A stretch of DNA of 64,000 nucleotides from Pseudomonadota bacterium (GTDB lineage Bacteria > Desulfobacterota > Binatia > Binatales > Binataceae). The translations under genes were made by a program, and so were the position numbers. Below are positions 16,393 to 25,652 of this stretch, one piece after another. Location: positions 62,001 to 126,000 of the forward strand of contig JAJPJA010000118.1 in NCBI GenBank assembly GCA_021324455.1, read 5' to 3'. Position 1 is the first letter of the stretch. The number at the start of each line of letters is the position of its first letter. The notes under the pieces were generated by a model that was not told where the DNA came from, did not search any database, and was given only the letters and a program-made list of their open reading frames with translations.

Positions 16393-18771
16393 TTACTCCC
16401 CAGAGCGCGCGACTTGGATCAGCGTATCCTTGTTTTCATGGCGAAAGCTGACGCTCAAAACCCCTGACGCCTCGTTCCAATGCCATCCTGGCGGCGATGC
16501 GTCGAGCGGCGGCTCTTGCGCAAGAGCGCGAAGCGGCGCAGCGTTGCGGCTGACTTCGCTCGGTGCGGTCTGCTGATGAATTTTCAAGACCACGGTGCGG
16601 TGCGGGCGCAGAGCGGCAAACCCGCCGCGCGGCTGTCCGATTCTGAACGTCAGCGAATCGGTTGCGGCGCGCGTTTCAAGCCTGGTTTGCGCGAACTCGC
16701 CGCTGAGATATCCGGTCGTCTCGCCGTCATCCTCGTAAAGCACAAACTCGCGATCCGGGCCCGGATAAATCTCGATTGTCAACGGATCCAGCGGCCGCTC
16801 GCCGCTGTGCTGGAGTGCGGGGCCGGTCGGAACGATTGCGCCTTGCGCGATCAACAGCGGCACAACCTCAAGCGGCGCGGCAACCTCGACCCGGCACGGA
16901 CCAAGGTGGACCTTTCCGCTTTCGAAATCGGTCCATCGCCCGGCCGGCAGATAGACATTCCGGCGAACCGCGCCCTGATCTAAAATTGGGGCGACCAGGA
17001 TAGCGGGACCGAACATATACTGGTCGCACAAATCCACCACCTCCGGATCGCCGGGAAAAGCCAGCGCTAGCGGGCGCATCAGCGGAATCCCCTCGACGCA
17101 CGCCTGGTGCGCGCAACTGTAGATATAGGGCAGGAGCCGATAGCGGAGCTCGAGGTATTTGCGGCAGATCTCCTCGCATCGCGGACCGAACTGCCACGGC
17201 TCGCGCAGTTCGGTCCGATCGCCATGCGGGCGGCATAAGGGGGAGAACGCGCCGAACTGGAACCATCGGATGTACAGTTCCTCGGTGCATTCGCCGCCGA
17301 AACCAAAGCCGCCGATATCGGTGCCCCAAAACGGTATCCCGCTCATCGCGGCGCTCAGTCCCACCGCGACCTGCTTGCGCAGCGACGCGAAGGTCATCGC
17401 CACGTCGCCCGACCACAGCGCGGCGCCGTAACGCTGCGAGCCGGGCCAGGCGGATCGGCTCAGGATGAAGACGCGGCGGCGCGGCGCGTAGCGCGCGTAG
17501 GCCTGCGCAATCGCCTGATGCATCCACAGGGCGTAGAGGTTATGCACCGCGGCGGCGGGTCCCGCGTGATGCGCCATGTCCTCGAAATGGCGGCTCGGCT
17601 CGTTAAGGTCGGTCCACCATCCGGCGATTCCCATCTCCAGCAGCGCGCGATGCTGCTCGGTCCACCATTGGCGCGCCGCGGGATTGGAAAAATCGAGCAG
17701 GGCGCAGCGTCCCGGCCAGAAATCGAACATATAGGGCGAGCCGTCATAATGTTTCGCCAGCAAGCGGCGGCCGCGCGCCTGGGCAAAGTTGGCGCTTTGA
17801 TCGGTGATATACGGCTCCTCGATCGCCATCACGCGGAACCCCTGCTCCCCAAGGCGCGCAATCATATCGGCGGGGTCGGGCCATTGGGCGGAGGTAAACG
17901 CCAGATCGCCCATCTGCGCGAACCAGAACAGGTCAAGTATCAACGCGTCGCACGGCAGCCGCCGCTCGCGGAAGGTGCGCGCGATCTCCTCCAGCTCGGC
18001 GCGATTGCGATAGCCGTAGCGCGATTGCAGCAGCCCGAACACCCATCGCGGCGGATGAGGCGGAAACCCGGTCAGTTCCATGTAGGTGCGCAGCAGCCCG
18101 GGCATCGCGCGGCCGTAAAAGAAGTAGTATTGCAGCGGCCCGCCGCGGGCGGAGTAAGAGAAAATGCGCGGCTCGGCGCTTCCGAAGTCCCACGCTGCGC
18201 GGTAGGGATTATCTACTAATAGTCCATACCCGCGCGGATTGACAAATACCGGCATCACTGTCACGGCGGGCGGCGTATGCTCATGCCAGATGTCGCGCCG
18301 ATGACCCCGATGGTCCAGGCCGAGCCGCTCCGCCGCCTGATCGGGCTGGCCCAGACCGTAGAAATGATCGGCAGCATCAAGCCGGTAGCGCAGCGCGTAT
18401 TCCCAGTAGGACCACGAAAGGCCGCCCTGCGCAACTTCTTCCAGCAGCACCGTGCCCCCGCTCGAATAGCGCAGGTGAAACGGATCGCGCGCGGCTTCGA
18501 TGGTCAAATCGGCGCAGCGTACGCGTATCCCATCGCCGCTGGCGGCCAGATCGGTGAACTCCGCCGGCGGCCACCGCGTGCGGATTACGGCGTACGCCTC
18601 TTGCGGAGCCTTCTTATGCAGCCGCCAATGGGTCGGGAGCCAGGTATGCCGGATGATGTTGGGTCCCAGCGGTGTCAGCGCCAGATCGGAGCCGTCGAAG
18701 CTGAACACGAGGTCGCTGCCGCGCCGGCTGACGCCGCGCAAACGCCCCAGTCTGCCGCTCGTGATTGACAC
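16393..18771 (-). CDS. Glycoside hydrolase family 31 (alpha-glucosidase/alpha-xylosidase type)
   Basis: A 792-residue retaining alpha-glycosidase. An N-terminal beta-sandwich with HFYGLGQ (about 136-142) precedes the (beta/alpha)8 barrel: ALILDLFWF, nucleophile D388 in GWWTDLNEP, acid/base D456 in LWSGDVAMTF, and GTDIGGFGF. The C-terminal beta-domains carry FVLYEDDGETTGY, typical of GH31. No signal peptide, so probably cytoplasmic. Substrate specificity (maltose/trehalose-type glucosides, xylosides, sulfoquinovosides) cannot be decided from what is visible. Its start is 6 bases after the stop of the phosphoesterase gene upstream, suggesting one transcript. It is the only carbohydrate-active hydrolase in the window. 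Confidence 0.95.
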   Translation of the reverse strand: MSITSGRLGRLRGVSRRGSDLVFSFDGSDLALTPLGPNIIRHTWLPTHWRLHKKAPQEAYAVIRTRWPPAEFTDLAASGDGIRVRCADLTIEAARDPFHLRYSSGGTVLLEEVAQGGLSWSYWEYALRYRLDAADHFYGLGQPDQAAERLGLDHRGHRRDIWHEHTPPAVTVMPVFVNPRGYGLLVDNPYRAAWDFGSAEPRIFSYSARGGPLQYYFFYGRAMPGLLRTYMELTGFPPHPPRWVFGLLQSRYGYRNRAELEEIARTFRERRLPCDALILDLFWFAQMGDLAFTSAQWPDPADMIARLGEQGFRVMAIEEPYITDQSANFAQARGRRLLAKHYDGSPYMFDFWPGRCALLDFSNPAARQWWTEQHRALLEMGIAGWWTDLNEPSRHFEDMAHHAGPAAAVHNLYALWMHQAIAQAYARYAPRRRVFILSRSAWPGSQRYGAALWSGDVAMTFASLRKQVAVGLSAAMSGIPFWGTDIGGFGFGGECTEELYIRWFQFGAFSPLCRPHGDRTELREPWQFGPRCEEICRKYLELRYRLLPYIYSCAHQACVEGIPLMRPLALAFPGDPEVVDLCDQYMFGPAILVAPILDQGAVRRNVYLPAGRWTDFESGKVHLGPCRVEVAAPLEVVPLLIAQGAIVPTGPALQHSGERPLDPLTIEIYPGPDREFVLYEDDGETTGYLSGEFAQTRLETRAATDSLTFRIGQPRGGFAALRPHRTVVLKIHQQTAPSEVSRNAAPLRALAQEPPLDASPPGWHWNEASGVLSVSFRHENKDTLIQVARSGE

Positions 18772-18777
18772 GACGGC

Positions 18778-19386
18778 TTACGGATCTCCGGTCGCCGCCA
18801 GCGCGACATCGCCGCCCTCATCGCGGGCAATCTCGGCCAGCGTGCGCCCGGATACCGCCGACAGCGGCTCCGCCAGCGTGATGTCGGCGTCGCCGGCGTA
18901 AGCGTCGCGATGCTTAATCAGCAGCCATGACGGGCGGCCGCGGCCCAAACCGCGCGTGCGCACCAGCACCCAGGAGCCCTTCAGCTTCCTGCCGCGCAGC
19001 GTGAACTTCAGCTCGCCCCTGCGCAGCGCCTGGTCAACGTCGGGGACCTCGGGCGTCCACGTTCCCTTGTCCCACACCATCACGGTGCCGCCGCCGTATT
19101 CGCCTTTGGGAATCACGCCTTCGAAATCGGCATAGTCGATCGGATGGTCCTCGACCTGCGTGGCCAGCCGCTTTACGGAAGGGGAAATCGATGGCCCCTT
19201 GGGCACCGCCCACGACAGCAGCACTCCGTTCCATTCGAGGCGGAAGTCGTAATGCAGATGGGACGCGCGATGCTTCTGGATCACGTAGCGCAGCGCCCTG
19301 CCCGTGCGTTTGCGCCCAGCGGCGTCGCCCGCGGGTTCGCTGGTTACGTCGAAGCGGCGCTTCCTGCGATAGTCTTCCAACGCCAT
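18778..19386 (-). CDS. Stand-alone LigD-type DNA 3'-phosphoesterase domain
   Basis: A 202-residue protein matching the phosphoesterase (PE) module of bacterial NHEJ ligase LigD. Hallmarks: KHRASHLHYDFRLEW (catalytic His/Asp/Arg region, about 38-52), WAVPKGPS, DHPIDYADFEGVIPKGEYGG, MVWDKGTW and WLLIKHRD. The family removes 3'-phosphates or ribonucleotides so that ends can be joined. There is no ligase or polymerase domain here and no Ku gene nearby, so this is an orphan PE protein. The first 30 residues are basic and probably flexible. It lies upstream of GH31 with 6 bases between them, a pairing with no obvious functional logic. Confidence 0.9.
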   Translation of the reverse strand: MALEDYRRKRRFDVTSEPAGDAAGRKRTGRALRYVIQKHRASHLHYDFRLEWNGVLLSWAVPKGPSISPSVKRLATQVEDHPIDYADFEGVIPKGEYGGGTVMVWDKGTWTPEVPDVDQALRRGELKFTLRGRKLKGSWVLVRTRGLGRGRPSWLLIKHRDAYAGDADITLAEPLSAVSGRTLAEIARDEGGDVALAATGDP

Positions 19387-19453
19387 CGATGCACCGTCGG
19401 ATCGTTTCTATTGTCGCACAACGCCGCGGGGATCAGCGACGATCTTGCCGCTC

Positions 19454-19873
19454 TCAGCCCGCCAGCAGTCCTTTGCCGGGCACGTAGTTGACCTCGACGC
19501 GGACGCCGTCGGGATCCTCGAACAGGGTCGAGAAATAACCGGGCGCCCAATGCCCCTGCTGCGGCGCGCGGATAATATTCGCGCCCAGTTCCCGCGCCAT
19601 CGCGTAAACCGCGCTCACGTCCTCGGCCGACCGCGCACGGAAGCATACGTGATGCAGCCCCGGACGGGTCTGGTCGAAGTGCAGGCCGCGATGCTCGCGG
19701 GCGGCGCGCCGCACGGCAAAGCCGGTCCGTGCACCGATACAGTAAAAGTAATCGTCGGTGTCATAGACCACGTGCCGCAGTCCCATAAAGGGAAGCAGGC
19801 GGCGATAGAAGGCGACGCATTGCTCGAAGTTGCTGACCGTGACATCGACGTGGGCTATCCCGTTTACTTCCAT
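19454..19873 (-). CDS. VOC/glyoxalase-family protein
   Basis: A 139-residue single-unit VOC protein: VNGIAHVDVTVSNFEQCVAF, YRRLLPFMGLR, RPGLHHVCFRARSAEDV and DPDGVRVEVNYVPG. Metal-ligand candidates are His in IAHVDV, His in LHHVCF and Glu in VRVEVNY. ATG 19873 follows CAGGAGGCG; an upstream GTG was rejected. Small VOC enzymes of this form include glyoxalase I-like isomerases, fosfomycin-resistance-type and ring-cleavage enzymes; function here is open. A terminator hairpin separates it from the LLM gene upstream. Confidence 0.82.
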   Translation of the reverse strand: MEVNGIAHVDVTVSNFEQCVAFYRRLLPFMGLRHVVYDTDDYFYCIGARTGFAVRRAAREHRGLHFDQTRPGLHHVCFRARSAEDVSAVYAMARELGANIIRAPQQGHWAPGYFSTLFEDPDGVRVEVNYVPGKGLLAG

Positions 19874-19898
19874 CCAACCGCCTCCTGGACGCACCATG

Positions 19899-19928
19899 AA
19901 AAAGGACCGCCCGGACGCCGGGCGGCCC
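19899..19928 (-). terminator. Rho-independent terminator of the LLM monooxygenase gene
   Basis: A perfect 8-bp stem, CCGCCCGG (19907-19914) and CCGGGCGG (19918-19925), with loop ACG; read on the minus strand it is followed by TCCTTTTTC. It lies about 30 bases beyond the stop at 19957 and just upstream of the VOC gene start, so it insulates the VOC gene. Confidence 0.8.
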
Positions 19929-19956
19929 TCTTACCAGGCATCACGATGTTATTGTA

Positions 19957-21366
19957 TCAAGCCGCCTTTGAATTCCACGCGCGCAGCGGTTCCAGCGACC
20001 CGACCGATTCCGGCTTCTGGCCGGGTGCGAGCTTGCGCTGGCCGGGCGTGACTTCGAAGGGCGACTTCAAATCCAGTTCCTTGCCCATCTCGCGGATAGC
20101 GGGAACCACTTCCTGTCCCAGCAGCTTCAGGTTGTTGAGCCGATCTTCGCGCGATATCGGGCCGTCATTCTGCCAGATCATGAAGATGCCCGGGCGCAGC
20201 ACTTCGAGCAGCGTTCTGATCTTCGGCAGGACGCTTTTGGGCGTGCCGCAGATCATCTGGAACTGCTTCTCGGCGTCCTTGAATTCCTCGAAGATGTGCT
20301 GGCGGGTGGCTTCGACGTCGAGTTCGCGCTGCTGCCAACTGGCCGATCGATGCTCCACCTGGGCGCCGGAAATCCGCTCGCGGCTGCTGGTCTCCGCCGT
20401 CTCGCTCTTCTTTCCGGCCCACGGCGTGCTCGACTCGCCCTTCTTTTTGGGCGCGGTGAGCTGCTTGGCGATGCGCCGCGTCGCCATCTTGGAGTTGTAT
20501 CCCGGCGGAAAGGACCAATGCGGCTGGGCGAAGAGGCTGTAGCCGATGCCGGCGCCGCCGAACATATCCCACTTGGCGATTTCATGCGCCTTCTCGTCGG
20601 TCTCGGCGACGTAGATTTTCTGCAGATAGCCGAAGTTCTCGGTGCCAACCTGGTAGCCTTCGCGCGCCGCCGCGTCGCGATAGAAATCCCACAGCTCAAC
20701 CGTCGGCTCCATGAAGGTCGCCAGCGCCACGTAGGGATAGCGATGCTTCGCGCACCATTCGACGGTTTCCGGACTCAGCAGACCGGGAATCCAGATCTGC
20801 GGATGCGGCTTCTGCAGCGGCAGCATCCACGGATTCACGTAGCGGTAGTGGAAATGCTTGCCTTCGTAGCGGAACGGTCCCGGCTGCGTCCACGCCTTGA
20901 CGATTACCTCATGCGCCTCGTCGAAGTATTCGCGGTTGAACGCGGGGTTGGCGTTGCTGGCGAACTGCTCGCTGCCCGCGCCGCGCACCCATCCGCTGAC
21001 CAGCCGGCCTCCGGAGATCAGGTCGATGGTAGCCAGTTCTTCAGCCAAACGCAGCGGATTGCCGACGATCGGCAGCGGATTGCCGAGCAGGACGATCTTG
21101 GCCTTGTTGGTGATGCGGGCCAGGATCGACGCCTCGACGTTCATCACCGATCCCATGCAGAAGGCGTTGTCGTGATGTTCGTTGAGCATCAGGCCGTCGA
21201 AGCCCAGCTCCTCGGCCATCACGCGTTCGTCGAGATACTCGTTGAGGAAGCGCGCCGCGGTTTCGCGCTCGAACATCGAGTTGGGCAGGCCAAAAAAGCC
21301 GTTCTTGATGATCTCGTCGTTGTTGACGTAGCGATGGGGCCGCTCGGTGAAATAACCTACGTGCAT
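19957..21366 (-). CDS. LLM-class flavin-dependent oxidoreductase, long form
   Basis: A 469-residue luciferase-like monooxygenase. N-terminal MHVGYFTERPHRYVNNDEII, ELGFDGLMLNEHHDNAF and DLISGGRLVSGWVRGAGSEQ are strong LLM blocks. It is longer than the 398-residue LLM protein at 9196: an insertion of about 60 residues (310-370) rich in Lys, Ser and Glu (LTAPKKKGESSTPWAGKK) splits the barrel, probably as a surface loop. FMNH2/O2-dependent oxygenation of an unknown substrate is expected, with a separate reductase. Start ATG 21366 follows GGGAGG. Monocistronic or last in a unit, given the strong terminator downstream. Confidence 0.87.
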   Translation of the reverse strand: MHVGYFTERPHRYVNNDEIIKNGFFGLPNSMFERETAARFLNEYLDERVMAEELGFDGLMLNEHHDNAFCMGSVMNVEASILARITNKAKIVLLGNPLPIVGNPLRLAEELATIDLISGGRLVSGWVRGAGSEQFASNANPAFNREYFDEAHEVIVKAWTQPGPFRYEGKHFHYRYVNPWMLPLQKPHPQIWIPGLLSPETVEWCAKHRYPYVALATFMEPTVELWDFYRDAAAREGYQVGTENFGYLQKIYVAETDEKAHEIAKWDMFGGAGIGYSLFAQPHWSFPPGYNSKMATRRIAKQLTAPKKKGESSTPWAGKKSETAETSSRERISGAQVEHRSASWQQRELDVEATRQHIFEEFKDAEKQFQMICGTPKSVLPKIRTLLEVLRPGIFMIWQNDGPISREDRLNNLKLLGQEVVPAIREMGKELDLKSPFEVTPGQRKLAPGQKPESVGSLEPLRAWNSKAA

Positions 21367-21426
21367 AAATCAGCCTCCCGGTTGTGGCGCGCTCAACTCA
21401 TACGCCGGTAGGCGAATTAAGCATAC

Positions 21427-22551
21427 CTAATTCAAATTGTACAGCCGCGCGGGATTGTCCCACATGATCTTGCGCTTGGTGCCGGCCGGCAGTTCCAGCG
21501 CCAGAATTTCGTCCAATGCGTGGATATAGCCCTTGCCCTCCATGTGGCCGAAATCGGTGGCGGTGACGATATTGTCGTCGCCGACCACGGCCGCGACCTG
21601 CGCGATTCCGGGATCGTCGGGGTCGGCCGCAATGAAGCATTGCTTCTGGAAGTATTCTACCGGCGACTTGCGCAGCCCATACACCTTGCCGCCCCGATTC
21701 GCCCCCTGCACGCCCGCCTGGATGCGCTCGAGCCAGAACGCCGGCCATCCCGCACCCGATTCCAGAAACACCACCTTGAGATCGGGAAAGCGCTCCAAAA
21801 TGCCGCCGCCGATAAACGACAGGCACGCGATCATGTTGCCGATGGTGAACGCGCACAGGCCCCGGCCATCGCCCCATTGCGGGAAATAGTCGGTGCCCAC
21901 CTGATGCAATGCGGTGCCGCCGGCCACATGCACCCCCATCGGTACGCCCAATTCCGACGCCGCCTGCCACAGCGGATCGTAGTACCGCTCGTGCAGCGCC
22001 ACGTCGTTGACCGGTTCGGGATTGAAGGTGATGGCCTTGAAGCCCAGCTCGCGCACGCATCGGCGCGCCTCGTGCGCGGCTTCGACCGGGTCGCGCAAAT
22101 CGACCGATCCGACCCCGATCAGGCGCGGGCCCGCCGCCTTGCAGAAGTCGAACAACCAGTTGTTATAGGCGCGCCGGTACGCCGCCGCAACTTCGGGGGT
22201 CAGACCCGGTACAGCGGTCGCGTACAATCCGATAGTGGGATAGAGCACCATGTAATCCATCCCGGTGCGATCGAGCGCGGTCTGGTAGCAATCGGGGCCG
22301 AATCCGCGCCGCATATACTCGCCGTATGCGTCTTCCAGCCCGGGCATCTGCACCAGCTCGGGCATCTGGAAGTTGGGCATCACGCTGCCGCCAATCTTGA
22401 TCTTCAGGTAAAACCCGGGCGGATCGCCGCGGTACCCGACGGCGTGAATCGGCGCCCAGCGGCGGTACTTCTGCTCCAGATATTTTTCCCACATGTCGGG
22501 CGGCTCCAGAACGTGGGAATCGGCGTCGATGTAACGATGGCCCTTATACAT
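21427..22551 (-). CDS. Amidohydrolase 2 family protein
   Basis: A 374-residue TIM-barrel amidohydrolase. N-terminal YIDADSHVLEPPDMWEKYLE gives the D-x-H metal motif; further ligands are probably His in GVHVAGG and Asp in TATDFGHMEGKG. The loop GGTALHQVGTDYFPQWGDG is distinctive compared with the other amidohydrolases in the window. The C-terminal WDNPARLYNL is the usual family ending. ATG 22551 follows CGGAGAG. Relatives are hydrolases or non-oxidative decarboxylases of aromatic or cyclic acids. It is flanked by the LLM gene 60 bases downstream and an SDR 100 bases upstream on the same strand. Confidence 0.87.
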   Translation of the reverse strand: MYKGHRYIDADSHVLEPPDMWEKYLEQKYRRWAPIHAVGYRGDPPGFYLKIKIGGSVMPNFQMPELVQMPGLEDAYGEYMRRGFGPDCYQTALDRTGMDYMVLYPTIGLYATAVPGLTPEVAAAYRRAYNNWLFDFCKAAGPRLIGVGSVDLRDPVEAAHEARRCVRELGFKAITFNPEPVNDVALHERYYDPLWQAASELGVPMGVHVAGGTALHQVGTDYFPQWGDGRGLCAFTIGNMIACLSFIGGGILERFPDLKVVFLESGAGWPAFWLERIQAGVQGANRGGKVYGLRKSPVEYFQKQCFIAADPDDPGIAQVAAVVGDDNIVTATDFGHMEGKGYIHALDEILALELPAGTKRKIMWDNPARLYNLN

Positions 22552-22651
22552 GAGTTGCTCTCCGGATCGGGATGCTTATTGTTTTCTATTTTTCACGGAG
22601 ACTGGCAACAGTAACAGGCCGGAGCAGTACCGCGTTTTTGAAGTTTGTACG

Positions 22652-23410
22652 TCAGCCGGCCGACCAGCCCGAATCCACCGGGAAAACCACTCCGGTTATC
22701 AGACGCGATTCATCCGAGGCCAGATAAATCGCCAGGTCGGCGACGTCGCGCGGTTCGCCGTAGCCCAGCAGATTGGAACCGCCGCTTGCCGCCATGAATT
22801 TCGGATCGTCGAAGAACTTCCTGATGCGTTCGGTCAGGATCACGGTGGGCGCGATCGCATTGGCCCGCACCTTATGCTCGGCGTAATCGACCGCCATCGC
22901 GCGCGTCAGCGACACCACGCCGCCCTTGGACGCCGAATAGGCGTGGCGGCCGTTCTTCGACCCGTACAGCGCCGCCACCGACGCGGTATTGATCACGGAA
23001 CCGCCGCCGTTGCGAATCAACTCCGGTATCGCATACTTGCAGCCGAGAAAAGCCGTAAACAGGTTGACCCGCATCGCCCGCCACCATTCATCGAGCGACA
23101 CCTTGTGCACCGGACCGTCGGCCGCCGACGAAGCGCCCGCGTTGTTATACATAATGTCGAGTTTGCCATAACGCTGGACCACGCTTTTGATCGCCTGCTC
23201 GACCGCCGCCGGTTCGGTCATGTCGGCATGGATGAAGCAGGCCTCGCCGCCCTGGTTTTTAATCATCGCGACGGTCTCTTCACCGCCTTCTTTGACCATA
23301 TCGACTACGGCAATGCGCGCTCCCTGGCGGGCGAAACGCAGCGCGCCCTCGCGTCCGATACCGGATCCGGAACCGGTGATTATCGCGACTTTGCCCTGGA
23401 GTCTGTTCAT
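22652..23410 (-). CDS. SDR-family NAD-dependent oxidoreductase
   Basis: A 252-residue classical SDR. TGSGSGIGREGA cofactor loop, VVDMV acid after beta-2 suggesting NAD, NNAG, Ser in NTASVAA, YSASKGG active-site Tyr/Lys, and C-terminal VVFPVDSGWSAG. ATG 23410 follows CGGAGAG; a longer upstream frame runs over the CoA-transferase gene and was rejected. The CoA-transferase upstream ends only 22 bases away, so the two are probably co-transcribed, consistent with activation of an acid to its CoA ester followed by dehydrogenation. Confidence 0.92.
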   Translation of the reverse strand: MNRLQGKVAIITGSGSGIGREGALRFARQGARIAVVDMVKEGGEETVAMIKNQGGEACFIHADMTEPAAVEQAIKSVVQRYGKLDIMYNNAGASSAADGPVHKVSLDEWWRAMRVNLFTAFLGCKYAIPELIRNGGGSVINTASVAALYGSKNGRHAYSASKGGVVSLTRAMAVDYAEHKVRANAIAPTVILTERIRKFFDDPKFMAASGGSNLLGYGEPRDVADLAIYLASDESRLITGVVFPVDSGWSAG

Positions 23411-23432
23411 GCTGGTCTCTCCGTCACAAAAG

Positions 23433-24653
23433 TTAAATCGCGGCGCGCTGCAATACTCCCTGAGCCTCAAGTGCGGCGATCCGCTCGTCGGAATAACCGA
23501 GATAGCCGCGCAGGACCTCGGCGTTATGCTCGCCCAAAAGCGGCGCCTGGAGTTCCAAATCATCGGGAAATTCCGAAAACCGGTACGCCGAACCTGGAAT
23601 CTCCAAATCGCCGAGGATCCGATCTGAAATCCGGCGTATCGTGCGGCGCTCGCGCATGTGCGGATGGTTCATCGTCTCCTCGACCGACAGCACCGGCGCC
23701 GCCGGCACGCGATATTCCGACAGCCGCCGCAGCGCTTCGTCCTCGGATACCGACGCGAACCATCGCTCGAGAATTGCATAAAGCTCCGCCGCGTTTGCGG
23801 TGCGTTTGGGCACGCTGTCGAAGCGCGGGTCGGAAACCAGATCGCCGCGGCCCATCGCCCCGCACAGCCGCGCCCACAGGCGATTGTTCTGCGCCATTAT
23901 ACAGATGTAGTGGCGATCGGATTTGAATACTCCGATGGGCGGCAGATGCGCCGTGCGCGTGCCGTTGCGTACCGGCTTGAACGCGCCGCGCGTCGCGCTC
24001 ACCATCTGCACCGCCAGATCGAAACATTGGAAGTACGAATCAAGCATCGAGATATCCAGATGCTGCCCCTTGCCGGTCCGCTCGCGGTACAGAAGCGCCG
24101 CGGTGACCGCGCCGACGCCGGTGATCGCCGCCAGCGAATCGCCCAGCGACAGCCCGGGCAGCACCGGCGGCCCGTCGGCGAATCCGTTCATGTTCAGCAC
24201 GCCGGCATAGGACGCCGCGATAAAGTCAAACGCAACCCTGGAAGCCAGCGGTCCGGTCTGACCAAAGCCGGAAATCGAGCACATCACGATTGAAGGATTG
24301 ATCGCCCTGATCGTTTTGTAGCCGAGGCCGAGGCGATCCATCACACCGGGCGAGAAGTTCTCGGCCAGCACGTCCACCCTGGCAATCAGCTCCCTGACCA
24401 GAGCCAGGCCGGCCGGGTTTTTCAGGTCGACGCATACGCTCTTCTTGCCGCGATTCTGCTGGATGTTATAGGCGCTGCGTCCGTCCTTCACCCAGGGCGT
24501 GTTGCGCGTCTTGTCGCCGCCGGGCGGCTCGATCTTGATCACCTCGGCGCCCATCTCGGCGAGGATTCGCGTCAGCATCGGGCCGGACAGGTACTCGGTG
24601 AGGTCCAGTACCTTAAAGTGGCTCAGCACGTGTTGTGGTTTTGGCCGCGCCAT
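23433..24653 (-). CDS. CaiB/BaiF class III CoA-transferase
   Basis: A 406-residue class III CoA-transferase. N-terminal VLDLTEYLSGPMLTRILAEM and GAEVIKIEPPGGD are canonical; catalytic Asp172 is in LSLGDSLAAITG; SGFGQTGP and RTGKGQHLDISMLDSY are conserved. It moves CoA from a donor thioester to a carboxylic acid, via an Asp-CoA mixed anhydride. ATG 24653 follows CCGGAGG. It is upstream of the SDR and is one of three paralogues in the window (also 45153 and 46443). Acceptor acid unknown. Confidence 0.93.
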   Translation of the reverse strand: MARPKPQHVLSHFKVLDLTEYLSGPMLTRILAEMGAEVIKIEPPGGDKTRNTPWVKDGRSAYNIQQNRGKKSVCVDLKNPAGLALVRELIARVDVLAENFSPGVMDRLGLGYKTIRAINPSIVMCSISGFGQTGPLASRVAFDFIAASYAGVLNMNGFADGPPVLPGLSLGDSLAAITGVGAVTAALLYRERTGKGQHLDISMLDSYFQCFDLAVQMVSATRGAFKPVRNGTRTAHLPPIGVFKSDRHYICIMAQNNRLWARLCGAMGRGDLVSDPRFDSVPKRTANAAELYAILERWFASVSEDEALRRLSEYRVPAAPVLSVEETMNHPHMRERRTIRRISDRILGDLEIPGSAYRFSEFPDDLELQAPLLGEHNAEVLRGYLGYSDERIAALEAQGVLQRAAI

Positions 24654-24926
24654 AAAAACCTCCGGACGCATCGAGGAAAGCGTAAGCTTCAAGGAGCGAT
24701 TGCTGGTCACTGTATGTCATCAGTTCGGCCGCTTTGCAATTTGATCGGGCGCGGCCGGCGGCTGAACAGGTTGCGCGTTCGAAAAGTATTTCAGTAGCGC
24801 GCCCTGAATGTTTGAAAAAACGGTGCGCCGCCTTGAGTGACTCATGCTGCGGCGCGACGCGGCATGCACGCCGGTAAATGGACGCGTCTGGGTGGCGCAG
24901 CGCCGGGTTGACACCTCCGGCGTCGT

Positions 24927-25610
24927 CTATTTGGGAAAGGGCGAGCGGAAGGCGCGCGGCGCGTCGGCCAGCAGATTGATGAACTTGACCTCGGCGAAAT
25001 CGTCGCTGATCTCGACCGCGGAAAACGCGGCGTTGTCCACGCGCAGCCGATGGAAGTGATGCAGGTCCAGTCCCATGTAATGGCACAGGACAGTGCGGAT
25101 GATGTCGCCGTGGGAGACGAACAGGATACGCTTTCCGCGATGGGTTCTTATCGCGGCGTCGACCGCCGCGACCCCCCGCTCCTGCACCTGGCGGATGGTT
25201 TCGCCGCCGGGAGTCATGCTGTCCAGCGGCGCTTTTCTGTAATTGATGTAGCTGTCGTCCTTGACCAGCTGATAGTAGGTCTTGCCTTCCCACGCGCCGT
25301 AGCGGACTTCTTCCAGCCGATCATCGGTGAGGATTTCGATTCCGCCTACCGCGCGCGCGATGATTTCCGCCGATTGCGCCGCGCGGGCCAGCGGACTTGA
25401 TACGATCAGGTCGGGCGCCAACTCGCGCGCCAGCGGCACCGCCATCTCAACCTGCGCGCGGCCGGCTTCATCCAAATCCACCGGCTGCCGTCCCATGACG
25501 CGGCCCTCGCGGTTCCAGGCGGTCTCGCCATGGCGCATCAGCAGCGCGATACCGCGTTCGCGCTTGCCGTCGCGCAAGCGTTCCGCCACCTGAAAAGGAC
25601 CCAGCGCCAT
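24927..25610 (-). CDS. Histidine phosphatase (phosphoglycerate-mutase-like) family protein
   Basis: A 227-residue member of the histidine phosphatase superfamily. The catalytic LMRHGETAWN motif has R26 and H27; other features are SPLARAAQSAEIIA, the E in RYGAWEGKTY, and the second catalytic His in FVSHGDIIRTVLCHY. It is more like cobC/GpmB-type phosphatases than cofactor-dependent mutase, by length and the WEGKT motif. Start ATG 25610 follows GGGGAGG. It lies 42 bases downstream of the rhodanese-E1 gene and probably shares its transcript. Substrate not assignable. Confidence 0.88.
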   Translation of the reverse strand: MALGPFQVAERLRDGKRERGIALLMRHGETAWNREGRVMGRQPVDLDEAGRAQVEMAVPLARELAPDLIVSSPLARAAQSAEIIARAVGGIEILTDDRLEEVRYGAWEGKTYYQLVKDDSYINYRKAPLDSMTPGGETIRQVQERGVAAVDAAIRTHRGKRILFVSHGDIIRTVLCHYMGLDLHHFHRLRVDNAAFSAVEISDDFAEVKFINLLADAPRAFRSPFPK

Positions 25611-25652
25611 CCCGGCCCTCCCCTCACCTGCCCAACGCCAGCCGCATCGTGC

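Noticed and set aside
24711-24926. Short minus-strand frames between the CoA-transferase and histidine phosphatase genes
   Set aside because: No ribosome site, no family resemblance, and a Ser/Arg/Pro-rich shadow-type composition.
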